Positions 1 to 7,036 of a stretch of 7,328 bases of DNA are shown here, piece by piece. Location: positions 1-7,328 of the forward strand of contig DAOWMZ010000077.1 of assembly GCA_030642845.1 (NCBI GenBank), written 5' to 3'. The DNA is from Candidatus Zixiibacteriota bacterium (GTDB lineage: Bacteria; Zixibacteria; MSB-5A5; GN15; FEB-12). Position 1 is the first letter of the stretch. The number at the start of each line of letters is the position of its first letter. The position numbers and the translations under genes were made by a program. The notes under the pieces are model-generated. The model was not told where the DNA came from, made no database searches, and saw only the letters and a program-made list of their open reading frames with translations.

Positions 1-1551
1 ACGAGTTTTGTAGGTTTGGTGACTGAAGTCAGACTGGAAAACAGTATTGACGGTCTCAATAATGTCATCCTGACCGCTCACAGTCCGACTATCACGATGG
101 ATACTTTAAAGAAGAATAAAATATTTCAGCAGGATGATTGCTCCGATATAATCGGTTCAATTATTTCAGATTATCCATTAACCCAGGGAAGGATTGAAAG
201 TGCCACTATTGCTTCTAACAGCCAAAGCCTGAATCTGGAAGTTGACTCTAAAGTACAATATCAGGAAACTGATTATAATTTTATAAAACGACTAGCCAGT
301 GAGCATCAGTTGTATGCTTACTATGACGGCTCGGCATTTAATGCTGAAAAAGCTACCAGCGACAGAACCGAAACGTTGAAATGGCGAGAAAATCTGGGAT
401 TGTTTTCTGTTGGTCTCGGATCGGCGCCATTGAATTATTCCGGGAATGTTTGGGATCCCAGAGGTAAAGAGATTATCAGTGGTGAATCCTCCAAATCAGA
501 TATTCGTTCAGCACTATCTGATATGTCAAGTCATTCGGTTGATCAATCCGATCAACTCTATTCAACAACCGGCGTATCCTCCTCTGCTAAACATACCTTG
601 CAATCAGCGGTTGATAACTCCCTTGCTCGCGAAACTGAAGGTGCTGCGGGGAGGATGATGATTTGTAAAGGGAAATCGATTGTCCCTGCTCTTGCTCCGG
701 GTTGTTGTGTCAGAGTTGAAGGTATGGCCGCTATGAACGGATCATACTGGGTTAAAGAGGTTGAGCATATTCTTGAAGGAAGCGGGATGTATTATAATAC
801 TTTTGTATGTACTCCCCTTGAACTGGCCTTTCCACCGGTTTATCCTGAACATCAGCCCTTTTCTCATTTGCAGGTAGGGATAGTTACAGATAATAATGAT
901 CCGGAAGATTTGGGCCGTGTAAAAGTAAAGCTTCCCTGGCATGGAGATAGCGAAACCCAGTTTATGAGAATGATGACTCCTGACGGTGGTAATGAACGAG
1001 GCTGGTTTGCTCTTCCGGAAATTGATGATGAAGTTTTGATCGGGTATGAACGGGGAAATCGAGATATGCCTATCGTTCTGGGATGTCTTTATAATGGTGT
1101 TGACCCCCCCCCTATTCCCAGTTCAGAAGCACTCGGAAGCGGCGTAGAAAAAAAAGTTTTTCGTACCAAAAACGGTAATGAAATATTATTTGAAGATACC
1201 AGCGGATCAGAAAAAATTACTATCTCACAGAGTGACGGTACTAATGTTATTGTCTTAAATATGGATGGCCCTCTTATAGCTATCGAATCAACCGGAGGGA
1301 CTATATCGCTTAAAGCTGATGATATAAGCCTCGAGACGACCTCCGGCGATATTACGCTAAAAGCTGCTGCTAAAATATCCGGAGAGGCTACATCAGATAT
1401 CGAACTTAAAGCAAGTGGTAATTTCAAAAGCGAAGGCGGCATGAATTACGAAGCCAAGGGTGGAATAAGTTTTAAAGCTGAGGGAGCCCAGGCAGAACTT
1501 TCCGGTAGTGCTATGACAACTATCAAAGGTGGAATTGTAAAAATTAATTAG
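1..1551 (+). CDS. vgrG: VgrG-like spike protein (gp27/gp5 fusion), 5'-partial
   Basis: Trimeric spike that caps the inner tube and punctures the target envelope. The frame is open to the left edge, so the gene starts upstream; a TTG at 16 is not a convincing start. Of the 516 residues present, 1 to about 285 look like the gp27/phage tail hub part: Q86-Y-Q-E-T-D-Y-N-F-I95 matches the VgrG 'QYxESDxxFxxR' signature, and PGCCVRVEGM followed by WVKEVEH fits the end of the hub domain. Residues about 291-366 are a gp5-like OB fold (V292-GIVTDNNDPEDLGRVKVKLPW-313 region, ending at G361-CLYNG-366). Residues about 385-516 are alternating short beta strands (for example ISLKA, ITLKA, IELKA, ISFKA) that would form the triple-stranded beta-helix needle, ending in GGIVKIN as gp5-type spikes do. 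No effector extension follows the needle. A C9 tract lies between the OB fold and the needle. First gene of the visible operon; tssE follows after 7 bases. The family call is secure; T6SS rather than phage or eCIS comes from the neighbours. Confidence 0.93.
   Translation, partial: TSFVGLVTEVRLENSIDGLNNVILTAHSPTITMDTLKKNKIFQQDDCSDIIGSIISDYPLTQGRIESATIASNSQSLNLEVDSKVQYQETDYNFIKRLASEHQLYAYYDGSAFNAEKATSDRTETLKWRENLGLFSVGLGSAPLNYSGNVWDPRGKEIISGESSKSDIRSALSDMSSHSVDQSDQLYSTTGVSSSAKHTLQSAVDNSLARETEGAAGRMMICKGKSIVPALAPGCCVRVEGMAAMNGSYWVKEVEHILEGSGMYYNTFVCTPLELAFPPVYPEHQPFSHLQVGIVTDNNDPEDLGRVKVKLPWHGDSETQFMRMMTPDGGNERGWFALPEIDDEVLIGYERGNRDMPIVLGCLYNGVDPPPIPSSEALGSGVEKKVFRTKNGNEILFEDTSGSEKITISQSDGTNVIVLNMDGPLIAIESTGGTISLKADDISLETTSGDITLKAAAKISGEATSDIELKASGNFKSEGGMNYEAKGGISFKAEGAQAELSGSAMTTIKGGIVKIN
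1104..1112 (+). repeat. C9 homopolymer inside vgrG
   Basis: Nine consecutive C bases encode part of D368-P-P-P371, the linker between the OB fold and the beta-helix of the spike. Gaining one base would lead to a stop at 1176-1178, and losing one to a stop at 1145-1147. Either change would remove the needle but leave the hub and OB fold. An A8 run follows at 1148-1155. The tract itself is seen directly; any phase-variation role is inference. Confidence 0.9.
1294..1545 (+). repeat. Degenerate tandem repeats coding the VgrG beta-helix
   Basis: From about residue 432 to the C-terminus of VgrG the protein is built of degenerate repeats of roughly 8 to 12 residues. Each holds a short strand of hydrophobic, Ser, Thr or Lys residues followed by a Gly/Ser/Ala-rich turn (TISLKAD, DISLETTSGD, ITLKAAAK, IELKASGN, ISFKAEGA). 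This is the expected repeat of a gp5-type triple-stranded needle. The repeat is at protein level; the DNA copies are diverged and do not look recently duplicated. Confidence 0.7.
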
Positions 1552-1558
1552 GTAAATT

Positions 1559-1933
1559 ATGGAATATTTTTCACTCCCGCTGGTGCTCAGGGAAGGGTAC
1601 CTTTCACGAACTAATCTTGAAGATTCTATTATTTATTCTGTCGGTTTGATTATAAGCACTCGGATTGGACAAATGCCGTTTTCTCCGGAATATGGCTGTG
1701 ACTTGTGGGAAAAAGAATATTCTGATCTGATGACGGCAAAGACTGCCGATATCAGGGCGGGACTACGCAATTCGATCGACAAATTTGAAAAACGGCTTTA
1801 TAGTGTTTCAGTTTCATTTGTAAATCCAAAAAAGGCTGGCTCCCGGATTAATGAGTTGATTATTAAAATAAGCGGAAACTATAAAGACGGTAGTGAAGAA
1901 AAAAAACTCGAACACAATTATAAGATTAGCTAA
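1559..1933 (+). CDS. tssE: TssE-like baseplate wedge protein (GPW/gp25 family)
   Basis: Small baseplate protein of 124 residues, the usual size for the gp25/TssE family; members sit in the wedge core and help start sheath polymerisation. Visible family features are an N-terminal FSLPLVLREGYL segment, a helix around residues 20-35, and the signature R35-I-G37-x-x-P40-F-x-P43-E44-Y45-G46, with the spacing seen in the gp25/TssE 'RxGxxPxxPxYG' motif. A strand-rich C-terminus (SVSVSFVNPKK, ELIIKISGNY) follows. ATG 1559 is chosen because an AGG (1550-1552) overlapping the vgrG stop codon lies 6 bases upstream. It sits between vgrG and tssF and is almost certainly cotranscribed with both. A phage or eCIS gp25 would look similar; the following tssF, tssG and tssK decide for T6SS. 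Confidence 0.88.
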   Translation: MEYFSLPLVLREGYLSRTNLEDSIIYSVGLIISTRIGQMPFSPEYGCDLWEKEYSDLMTAKTADIRAGLRNSIDKFEKRLYSVSVSFVNPKKAGSRINELIIKISGNYKDGSEEKKLEHNYKIS

Positions 1934-1950
1934 TTTAATTTATTTGATAT

Positions 1951-3621
1951 ATGAAAAATTCAATTCACAGAACACAAAACCAGATTTTTAATGAAATGTA
2001 CCGGGAGCTTAGAGCATACAACCCTGATGTTCCCGAATCACAGGAAAGAATGGATCCGATTCTGCGGATTTTGATGCAGGTCTATGCCCATCAGATCGAA
2101 CTGGTTGACAACCGCCTTGATAAAACCTGGGAGATATCCTCGGCAGAACTAATCAGGTCGGTCTGCCCTGAGAGAGGACGTTGGCCGATACCGGCCTATT
2201 CTGTAATGCGATGCGAACCGATTGATCCCACTGTTGAAGTTGATACCCACACCAAGTTTTTTTATAAAGAAAAAAGAGAAAGAGGGAAGACTTTTTTCTT
2301 TTCCCCGGAATGCAACTCACGCATAATTGAAGCTCGCCCCAGAAAAATTTATCTTCGTAATGATAAAAAGGTTATTGATATCTCTCCGATTGAAGAGGGT
2401 GGATTTGGCCAGGGACAAATAAATATTCCAGCCTCTTCAGGAGGTAAGTGGGAGGTCTATGTTGCGGTTCAATATGACGGCCCTCCATCGGGATTAAAAG
2501 ATGCGGTGATTTTTGCTTCAGGATCAAGCGAGGTTCTGTCGCAATTACGATGGTCGCATTGGTATCCCGGAAATGCCAACGGTTCATTTGAATTGAATAA
2601 AGGATTTTGCCCCGGATTGGAATGCACCATTGAAGATGTCCTGAGTAATACAAAAAAAATAACCAACTGGGGAGGACTTCGCAACGGAAGAGATCTATTT
2701 AATGCGCTTGAAAGTAATTTTGTTACCCTCCAGTCTTCGTTCTCTGAGAAATGGGTTGAAAGTCCGATAGATAAAGAACTTGCACAACTTTGTGATGAAA
2801 ATATGGTAGCGGCTCCAACTCCGGATGAATATTACTACTGGATAAAGATGGATTTGCCGGTTAAAGGTGAACGGAACGCTTTTCAGTTTCCTCTTAATTT
2901 TTACTTTGATTGTTTTGTTGTTACCAATAAAAACGAATTGACTCTGTTTAAACATACCGGGGGAAACAGACTGGTTGAGATTGAAATTCCTGAAGATATA
3001 CACACTATTCTGGAAATTATATCTGTTGTTGATTCCGAGGGAAGTGACTATTATGACGTTCACAATCTGCAATCAATAGAAGATCAGCGAGTATATATAC
3101 TTGAAGAACGAGGCGAGAAACTTGTTCTCTGGATTGATTTTACCAATTTATTAGAAACTATACCAGATTCGATTACAGTCTCCTATGCGGTAACATCCGG
3201 TACTGATGCAAACGGGATCGATAAGGGGAAAATATCCGACCTCTATGAAAATCACCCCGGCATTAAATCCTGTGAAAATATCGTTCCGGTTACCGGAGCA
3301 ATTCCGGCTCGAACAGAGAAACAAATACTGACCGAAGTTTCAACCCGTCTCAGACAGCGCGACCGAGCGATTACATTCGACGACATATCATCATGGGCGA
3401 CAACTTTTGATCCCCGGATAAAAAACGTAACCTGCAAAAATGGAATAGAACGAATAAAAAAAGGGGGCGTGAGGCGTTGTGTGATACTTGCATTATCATT
3501 AAACTTTGAAGAGTTTTATAGTAATGATGAAGTCTCGCTGTTAAAAACCCGCTTGATTCATTTCCTTAAAGCCCGCTCACAGGTTAATTCACAGTATCAG
3601 GTGGAGGTAATCTCGGTATGA
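1951..3621 (+). CDS. tssF: TssF-like baseplate wedge protein
   Basis: Large wedge subunit, 556 residues, in the normal range for TssF (gp6-like); two TssF copies with one TssG form the wedge frame around the spike in known T6SS. The N-terminus carries the TssF pattern: MYRELRAYNP (16-25), then D35-PILRILMQVYAHQIELVDNRLDK-58, a helix in which the subunit interacts with its partners, then AELIRSVCPERGRWPIPAYSVM (65-86), equal to the 'LxxLYPxxxRPxPSxAxV' stretch of the family. The middle is strand-rich and divergent. Residues about 455-556 (T455-EKQILTEVSTRLRQRDR, I474-TFDDISSWA, then VRRCVILALSL and a final VEVISV strand) look like the gp6/baseplate-J C-terminal domain. ATG 1951 has no recognisable ribosome binding site in its AT-rich leader; the next in-frame ATG (1996, residue 16) has none either, so the longer start is kept. 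Its stop overlaps the tssG start. Confidence 0.87.
   Translation: MKNSIHRTQNQIFNEMYRELRAYNPDVPESQERMDPILRILMQVYAHQIELVDNRLDKTWEISSAELIRSVCPERGRWPIPAYSVMRCEPIDPTVEVDTHTKFFYKEKRERGKTFFFSPECNSRIIEARPRKIYLRNDKKVIDISPIEEGGFGQGQINIPASSGGKWEVYVAVQYDGPPSGLKDAVIFASGSSEVLSQLRWSHWYPGNANGSFELNKGFCPGLECTIEDVLSNTKKITNWGGLRNGRDLFNALESNFVTLQSSFSEKWVESPIDKELAQLCDENMVAAPTPDEYYYWIKMDLPVKGERNAFQFPLNFYFDCFVVTNKNELTLFKHTGGNRLVEIEIPEDIHTILEIISVVDSEGSDYYDVHNLQSIEDQRVYILEERGEKLVLWIDFTNLLETIPDSITVSYAVTSGTDANGIDKGKISDLYENHPGIKSCENIVPVTGAIPARTEKQILTEVSTRLRQRDRAITFDDISSWATTFDPRIKNVTCKNGIERIKKGGVRRCVILALSLNFEEFYSNDEVSLLKTRLIHFLKARSQVNSQYQVEVISV
3603..3608 (+). promoter_or_regulatory. Strong Shine-Dalgarno site for the tssG-like gene
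   Basis: GGAGGT lies inside the last codons of tssF, 9 bases before the ATG at 3618. It is the best Shine-Dalgarno match in the window. Together with the ATGA stop/start overlap (3618-3621) it fixes the start of the next gene and suggests coupled translation of TssF and TssG, which assemble together in known systems. Confidence 0.8.
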
Positions 3622-4568
3622 GTAATGGCATTACACCGACTATGCCGGATTTATGCAGCCGAAGGATGCCGTTTAATTTTGTAGCGGCGCTGATGCTTCT
3701 TAAAAAAGTCGGGGTTGATCTTAATAAGGTTCATCTCAAAGCGGTCGGGTGCTATGAAAACTACAAAGGGGAGATTCTGGGGCAGAAGCCAAAGGCAGGG
3801 ACAGAACTAACTCAAAGCACAAAGATTTTTTTGAAAGTGGGGAAGTGGAGTGCGGTTGATATAATTCCATATCAATTTTTCTATGGTGTCACCGGATCTC
3901 CCAAAGTATCCAACAAATGGGAAGATGATGCTCGTAATTTGATGGCTCCTTTTGATGCCGCTGTGATACGAAGTCTTGCTCAGGCTGACTATGAAATGCT
4001 CAAATTTGCTCTTTCGACAATTGATAATGAGCATCTGGCGAAATTCATGAAGCTGTTTGATTTTTCTCTCGATTTCAGAGCTATCGATCAGCGGGAAATA
4101 ATACTCTGGGCATCACTGCTGCCATCGTTTTACTACTGGTCGGGTAACCCAAAAATGGTATCAAAAGTGTTAGAGTATCTTTTTGGATATAAGTTTTTAA
4201 TCGAAGAAAACAGTGCCATTACATTTAAAATACCGGATAATATTGTTACTCGTTTAGGAAATAAGTTGAATCAATTAGGTACTGAATTTGTTCTGGGCAG
4301 GGAATTCAGAGAATATGATTCAGGATACAAAGTAAACGTAATTGATGTGGCTTCTGAGGATTTGAAAAACTGGCTTCCCGGCAAAGCTAAAAGATTAAAA
4401 CTGCAAAAGATTCTGAAACTTTGTATGCCGGAAAACCTGCAATATGAAATTGAAATAAATGTAAATAGAAATTCTTTGTCATCGGCAACTGTTTCCAACA
4501 GCACCTATTTGGGTCTGTCGTCATTTGTAAGTGATAAAGATGTGAAAACAATGGTTCAACAATCTTGA
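3618..4568 (+). CDS. tssG: TssG-like wedge protein with N-terminal PASTA-like domain
   Basis: 316 residues. TssG pairs with TssF in the baseplate wedge. The C-terminal two thirds carry TssG features: HLAKFMKLFDFSLDFRAID resembles the 'FLDxFxHR' helix; NPKMVSKVLEYLFGY resembles the segment before the 'fg' turn; L220-GTEFVLGRE-229 matches the family's 'LGxDxVLGxR'; W252-LPG-255 matches 'LLPG'; and Y297-LGLSSFV-304 stands for the terminal 'LGxxSWL'. The N-terminus is different. Residues about 6-75 (TPTMPDLCSRR, a helix with AALMLLKKVGVDL, then K50-GEILGQKPKAGTELTQSTKIFLKVG-75) follow the PASTA pattern of 'VPDLxG..A...L...G', 'G.V..Q.PaaGt' and 'V.L.VS.G'. No signal peptide or membrane segment is present, so this domain would be cytoplasmic. 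It starts within the tssF stop (ATGA overlap). The TssG call rests on C-terminal motifs plus position after tssF; the PASTA call is by pattern only. Confidence 0.8.
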   Translation: MSNGITPTMPDLCSRRMPFNFVAALMLLKKVGVDLNKVHLKAVGCYENYKGEILGQKPKAGTELTQSTKIFLKVGKWSAVDIIPYQFFYGVTGSPKVSNKWEDDARNLMAPFDAAVIRSLAQADYEMLKFALSTIDNEHLAKFMKLFDFSLDFRAIDQREIILWASLLPSFYYWSGNPKMVSKVLEYLFGYKFLIEENSAITFKIPDNIVTRLGNKLNQLGTEFVLGREFREYDSGYKVNVIDVASEDLKNWLPGKAKRLKLQKILKLCMPENLQYEIEINVNRNSLSSATVSNSTYLGLSSFVSDKDVKTMVQQS

Positions 4569-4593
4569 CAAGGAATATCACAGGTCATAAATT
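4565..4593 (+). promoter_or_regulatory. Possible internal sigma70-type promoter before tssK
   Basis: TTGACA at 4565-4570 is a perfect -35 box. After 17 bases, TAAATT at 4588-4593 matches 4 of 6 bases of the -10 consensus. It lies in the 50-base gap between tssG and tssK, the longest gap in the cluster, and would start transcription about 20 bases before tssK. The TTGACA overlaps the tssG stop codon, so it may be chance. It could give tssK and the anchor genes their own expression. Confidence 0.3.
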
Positions 4594-4618
4594 TGATCGA
4601 TGAAAATAAGGCAAAACA

Positions 4619-6061
4619 ATGGGTGACTTTAACTTAAATTCTGTTAACTGGCAGGATGGAATGCTGATAAATCAGCACCATTTAAAAAGCCAGAATAAAT
4701 ATATTGAGGAACTTTCACGATGGTATGCCGCCGGTGCAGGTGATAGTTACGGATTGGTGCGGAGGTCGTCATCGGCTGAAGCATTGACGTTGAATGTAAC
4801 TGTTAACGGGGCGAATATCCATGTTGAAGTAGCCCGGTGTCAGGCAGTCACATCCGGTGGATATCTCATTGAGATTAACGAATCGAGTCAGAATACAATT
4901 TCTGCTGATGTTGATATGGGCGGGGACAGCATCCCGGTTTTTATCAGCGTTGATCCGGAATCAAAAATACAGGTTGGCGATCCTGATCCGGATGAAGATG
5001 TCCCAAGGATTCCGTATCTTTCATCGACTTATTCTCTTCATCTGGGGCAACCCCCAAACTTTCCTGCAGCAAATTTTCTCCAGATCGGTCTTTTGGTAAG
5101 TAGTGGTGATGGGGTTGTATTATCAGGAAATTATTATCCCCCCTGTATGACCTTGTTCGCGTATGAAAAACTGACTGAATTGGCACGCAATTATAAAAAT
5201 AAATTGGACAGCCTTCTGGCATTGACATCTCGGGCTTATGTGGCTGTTGCAGGTGGATCAATGTCCGGAGAAAGGACAGAGCTTCAGACAGCTCTCAAAG
5301 ATACTATTTATCAGTATGGATTTTATCTTTCATCGTCGCTTGATAGTTTTGTGGTAGGAAAAAATTCTGTTCATCCGATTGAGATTGTTTTGTTCTTTAA
5401 AAAACTATTCAGAGTTTTTTCAACTCTTCTTAACTTTCAACCCGGTTTGAAAGATTATCTGAATGAAAGATTCTTCACTAAAGAAATGAATAGCGAATTA
5501 GGCACATATCTGTCGGCGGTGGATAATTTCCTGTTAGCGGAATATAATCATCAGGATCTGGCCGGACATATCAGAGCCATAAATGAAAATTTTGAAGTTT
5601 TAAGGGGTATCTTTGGCTACCTTGCGCAGGTTGAAAAAGATCAATTGGGAGATCAGGCGGTTGCTACTGACACGGTAACCTATCAGGGTAAAACATATCG
5701 CATAGTTGAATTTGCCGGATGCCGGGTGGAAGAATCCAGCGGCCTGTGTTATCTTTTGATAAATATTCCCAAACCTCAACCAATATCAGATATGGTTATA
5801 TTATTGGTTAAAGATATGTTTACGGTCGAGCAATGGAATTCTATGCAGGTACGGTTAGGTTTAAACGAATCCCGCGGATTGGGCGAGACTGATCCAGTCA
5901 AGGTTGATACCACCACTTATGGCAACAAAGTAGCCCTGTGGTCTCAGGATATGGTAAAGTCTGCTTCGGTAAACCAAGTGAATCTGATATTCAGAGGAAC
6001 GCCAGATATTAGCAAGTTTGACAATCTGGGTAAAACTGATTTGATTGTCTATGCGGTATAA
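4619..6061 (+). CDS. tssK: TssK-like baseplate-to-membrane adaptor
   Basis: 480 residues, somewhat above the roughly 450 usual for TssK. TssK trimers bind the baseplate wedges through the N-terminal domain and the membrane complex through the C-terminal domain. The opening, V9-N-W-Q-D-G-M-L-I-N-Q-H-H-L22, is the TssK signature equal to 'VxWxEGMxLxPQHF'; its 'NWQDGMxINxxH' form is closer to what I recall of Bacteroidota TssK than to the proteobacterial form. A strand-rich shell domain follows (about 30-180), ending in G170-NYYPPC-176, the counterpart of the family's 'FIPPcL' stretch that closes the N-terminal shoulder. Residues about 180-350 are helical (the linking helices), and about 360-480 are a strand-rich head with YRIVEFAGCRVEE and WNSMQVRLGL. 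ATG 4619 is the only in-frame start after a stop at 4607-4609, with AAGG at 4608-4611. The gene ends with tandem TAATAA. Retained TssK implies a membrane partner encoded nearby. Confidence 0.87.
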   Translation: MGDFNLNSVNWQDGMLINQHHLKSQNKYIEELSRWYAAGAGDSYGLVRRSSSAEALTLNVTVNGANIHVEVARCQAVTSGGYLIEINESSQNTISADVDMGGDSIPVFISVDPESKIQVGDPDPDEDVPRIPYLSSTYSLHLGQPPNFPAANFLQIGLLVSSGDGVVLSGNYYPPCMTLFAYEKLTELARNYKNKLDSLLALTSRAYVAVAGGSMSGERTELQTALKDTIYQYGFYLSSSLDSFVVGKNSVHPIEIVLFFKKLFRVFSTLLNFQPGLKDYLNERFFTKEMNSELGTYLSAVDNFLLAEYNHQDLAGHIRAINENFEVLRGIFGYLAQVEKDQLGDQAVATDTVTYQGKTYRIVEFAGCRVEESSGLCYLLINIPKPQPISDMVILLVKDMFTVEQWNSMQVRLGLNESRGLGETDPVKVDTTTYGNKVALWSQDMVKSASVNQVNLIFRGTPDISKFDNLGKTDLIVYAV

Positions 6062-6070
6062 TAAACTGAC

Positions 6071-6074
6071 AGGA
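6071..6074 (+). promoter_or_regulatory. Ribosome binding site supporting a GTG start
   Basis: AGGA precedes the GTG at 6085 by 10 bases. The next in-frame ATG is about 29 codons later, inside sequence that continues the same helical pattern, so the GTG start is preferred. Confidence 0.55.
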
Positions 6075-6084
6075 AAAAAATAGA

Positions 6085-6993
6085 GTGGATATAAAATCTT
6101 ACATTGATGATCTTTTTCGGTACCTGAAAACTTACGAGACAAACTATTCACAGTTTGAAACGGAAGCTTTTATGCAGACCTACAATGGCATCAGGACTGT
6201 ATTTCAAACACTACGGGAACAACGCAATCAAGCTGTGGAAGCAGATTACTCTTTCCTCGATGCGGTCAAACTGACCCCATTGGCAAGTTCTGATCTTCGT
6301 CATCTGACGGTACAAATGCTGATTACTTATTTTGAATCGGTTGCAGATGTTGATGGCCGCTCCAATCAGGCTTATGATTACTGCCGCGGATTGCGGGCGG
6401 CGAAACAGGATGTTCAGTTTTTTGAAGGTGTATTGCTGCCTTTGTTGTTCAAGGAAGGAGCGTTAAACGATAATTCCCGTCTGCACTCATTTCTGCTTGA
6501 TGAGTTAGCTAATTTCCTGAATAAATACGGGCGACCGATTAATGCGGATCTCAGCCCGGAAGCATTTGATGCTTTTGATGATGGCCGTAAGTTTCTTGAA
6601 TTAGCGAGGCGAAGATTACAGCTCGGAAATGACCTGATGGTTGACAGATCAGCTCTTGAATTTCATCTCCAGCGAGTCGGTTCGTTTGATAAATTGAGCC
6701 AAAAGAAAAAGCTCTTTAAAGAATATCTAATGCAGTGGCGTTACCTGATCAAAATCAGTTTTTGGACAAAAGTAAAATCATTTTTTGGAGAGTTGGGCGG
6801 CAAAGCAAAAGGCTTTTTCTCAAGTTACCGTTATACCCGATTGGTATTCAGCCAACGCCGTCCTGCATTTTTCCTTCTGACATTCTTAATATTGTTTTGG
6901 CTTTTTATAGCTATGATGACACCGTTATGGTGGCTTGATTATGAACAGGGCCAGTATGATAAAATGTATGAACGAGTAGAAAGATTAAAATAG
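6085..6993 (+). CDS. Unrecognised tail-anchored membrane protein in the TssL position
   Basis: 302 residues of unknown family. Residues 1-245 are helical and charged, with no signal peptide and no cysteine-rich or catalytic motif that I recognise. A basic stretch (about 225-260, KVKSFFGELGGKAKGFF and SYRYTRLVFSQRRP) precedes a single hydrophobic segment, about A261-L284 (FFLLTFLILFWLFIAMM then PLWWL), and a short tail, DYEQGQYDKMYERVERLK. By the positive-inside rule the N-terminal domain is cytoplasmic and the tail periplasmic. This is the layout of TssL/DotU, and the gene follows tssK as tssL often does. I cannot see DotU hallmarks such as the 'ALDExxxxxPWG' or 'LLELxYxCLxLGFxGxY' stretches. 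It may be a highly diverged TssL or an unrelated anchor. GTG 6085 is chosen because AGGA at 6071-6074 lies 10 bases upstream and TAG directly precedes it in frame. Confidence 0.8.
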   Translation: MDIKSYIDDLFRYLKTYETNYSQFETEAFMQTYNGIRTVFQTLREQRNQAVEADYSFLDAVKLTPLASSDLRHLTVQMLITYFESVADVDGRSNQAYDYCRGLRAAKQDVQFFEGVLLPLLFKEGALNDNSRLHSFLLDELANFLNKYGRPINADLSPEAFDAFDDGRKFLELARRRLQLGNDLMVDRSALEFHLQRVGSFDKLSQKKKLFKEYLMQWRYLIKISFWTKVKSFFGELGGKAKGFFSSYRYTRLVFSQRRPAFFLLTFLILFWLFIAMMTPLWWLDYEQGQYDKMYERVERLK

Positions 6994-7036
6994 ATTATTT
7001 ATTAATATGAAATTTATAATGCGGAAATAAAACTTA

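Noticed and set aside
1089..1442. A 117-codon open frame on the minus strand.
   Set aside because: It lies fully inside the conserved VgrG needle region; its openness follows from the repetitive composition there, and its protein shows no recognisable domain.
2695..3072. A 125-codon minus-strand open frame, and the shorter overlapping ones at 2372-2684.
   Set aside because: They are antisense to tssF, have no ribosome binding site that I can see, and the sense frame carries the family motifs.
3456..3467. A7G5 run in tssF that could be a slippery frameshift site.
   Set aside because: The zero frame continues through the conserved C-terminal domain to the stop that overlaps tssG, and I see no stimulatory hairpin or alternative product.
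1..3621. A prophage tail or extracellular contractile injection system instead of a T6SS.
   Set aside because: VgrG, gp25 and gp6-like proteins occur in all three, but TssG-like and especially TssK-like genes followed by a membrane protein point to a membrane-docked T6SS-like machine.
4600..4626. An ATG at 4600 as an alternative tssK start.
   Set aside because: It is out of frame with tssK and stops after eight codons.
4944..5261. A 105-codon minus-strand open frame and an 80-codon plus-strand frame at 4857-5099.
   Set aside because: Both overlap the middle of TssK in other frames; neither has domain features.
7007..7030. An eight-codon reading frame (ATG 7007 to TAA 7028) and a TATAAT at 7015-7020 before the NTPase gene.
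   Set aside because: The tiny frame has no ribosome binding site, and the TATAAT has no partner -35 box; both are expected by chance in this AT-rich gap.
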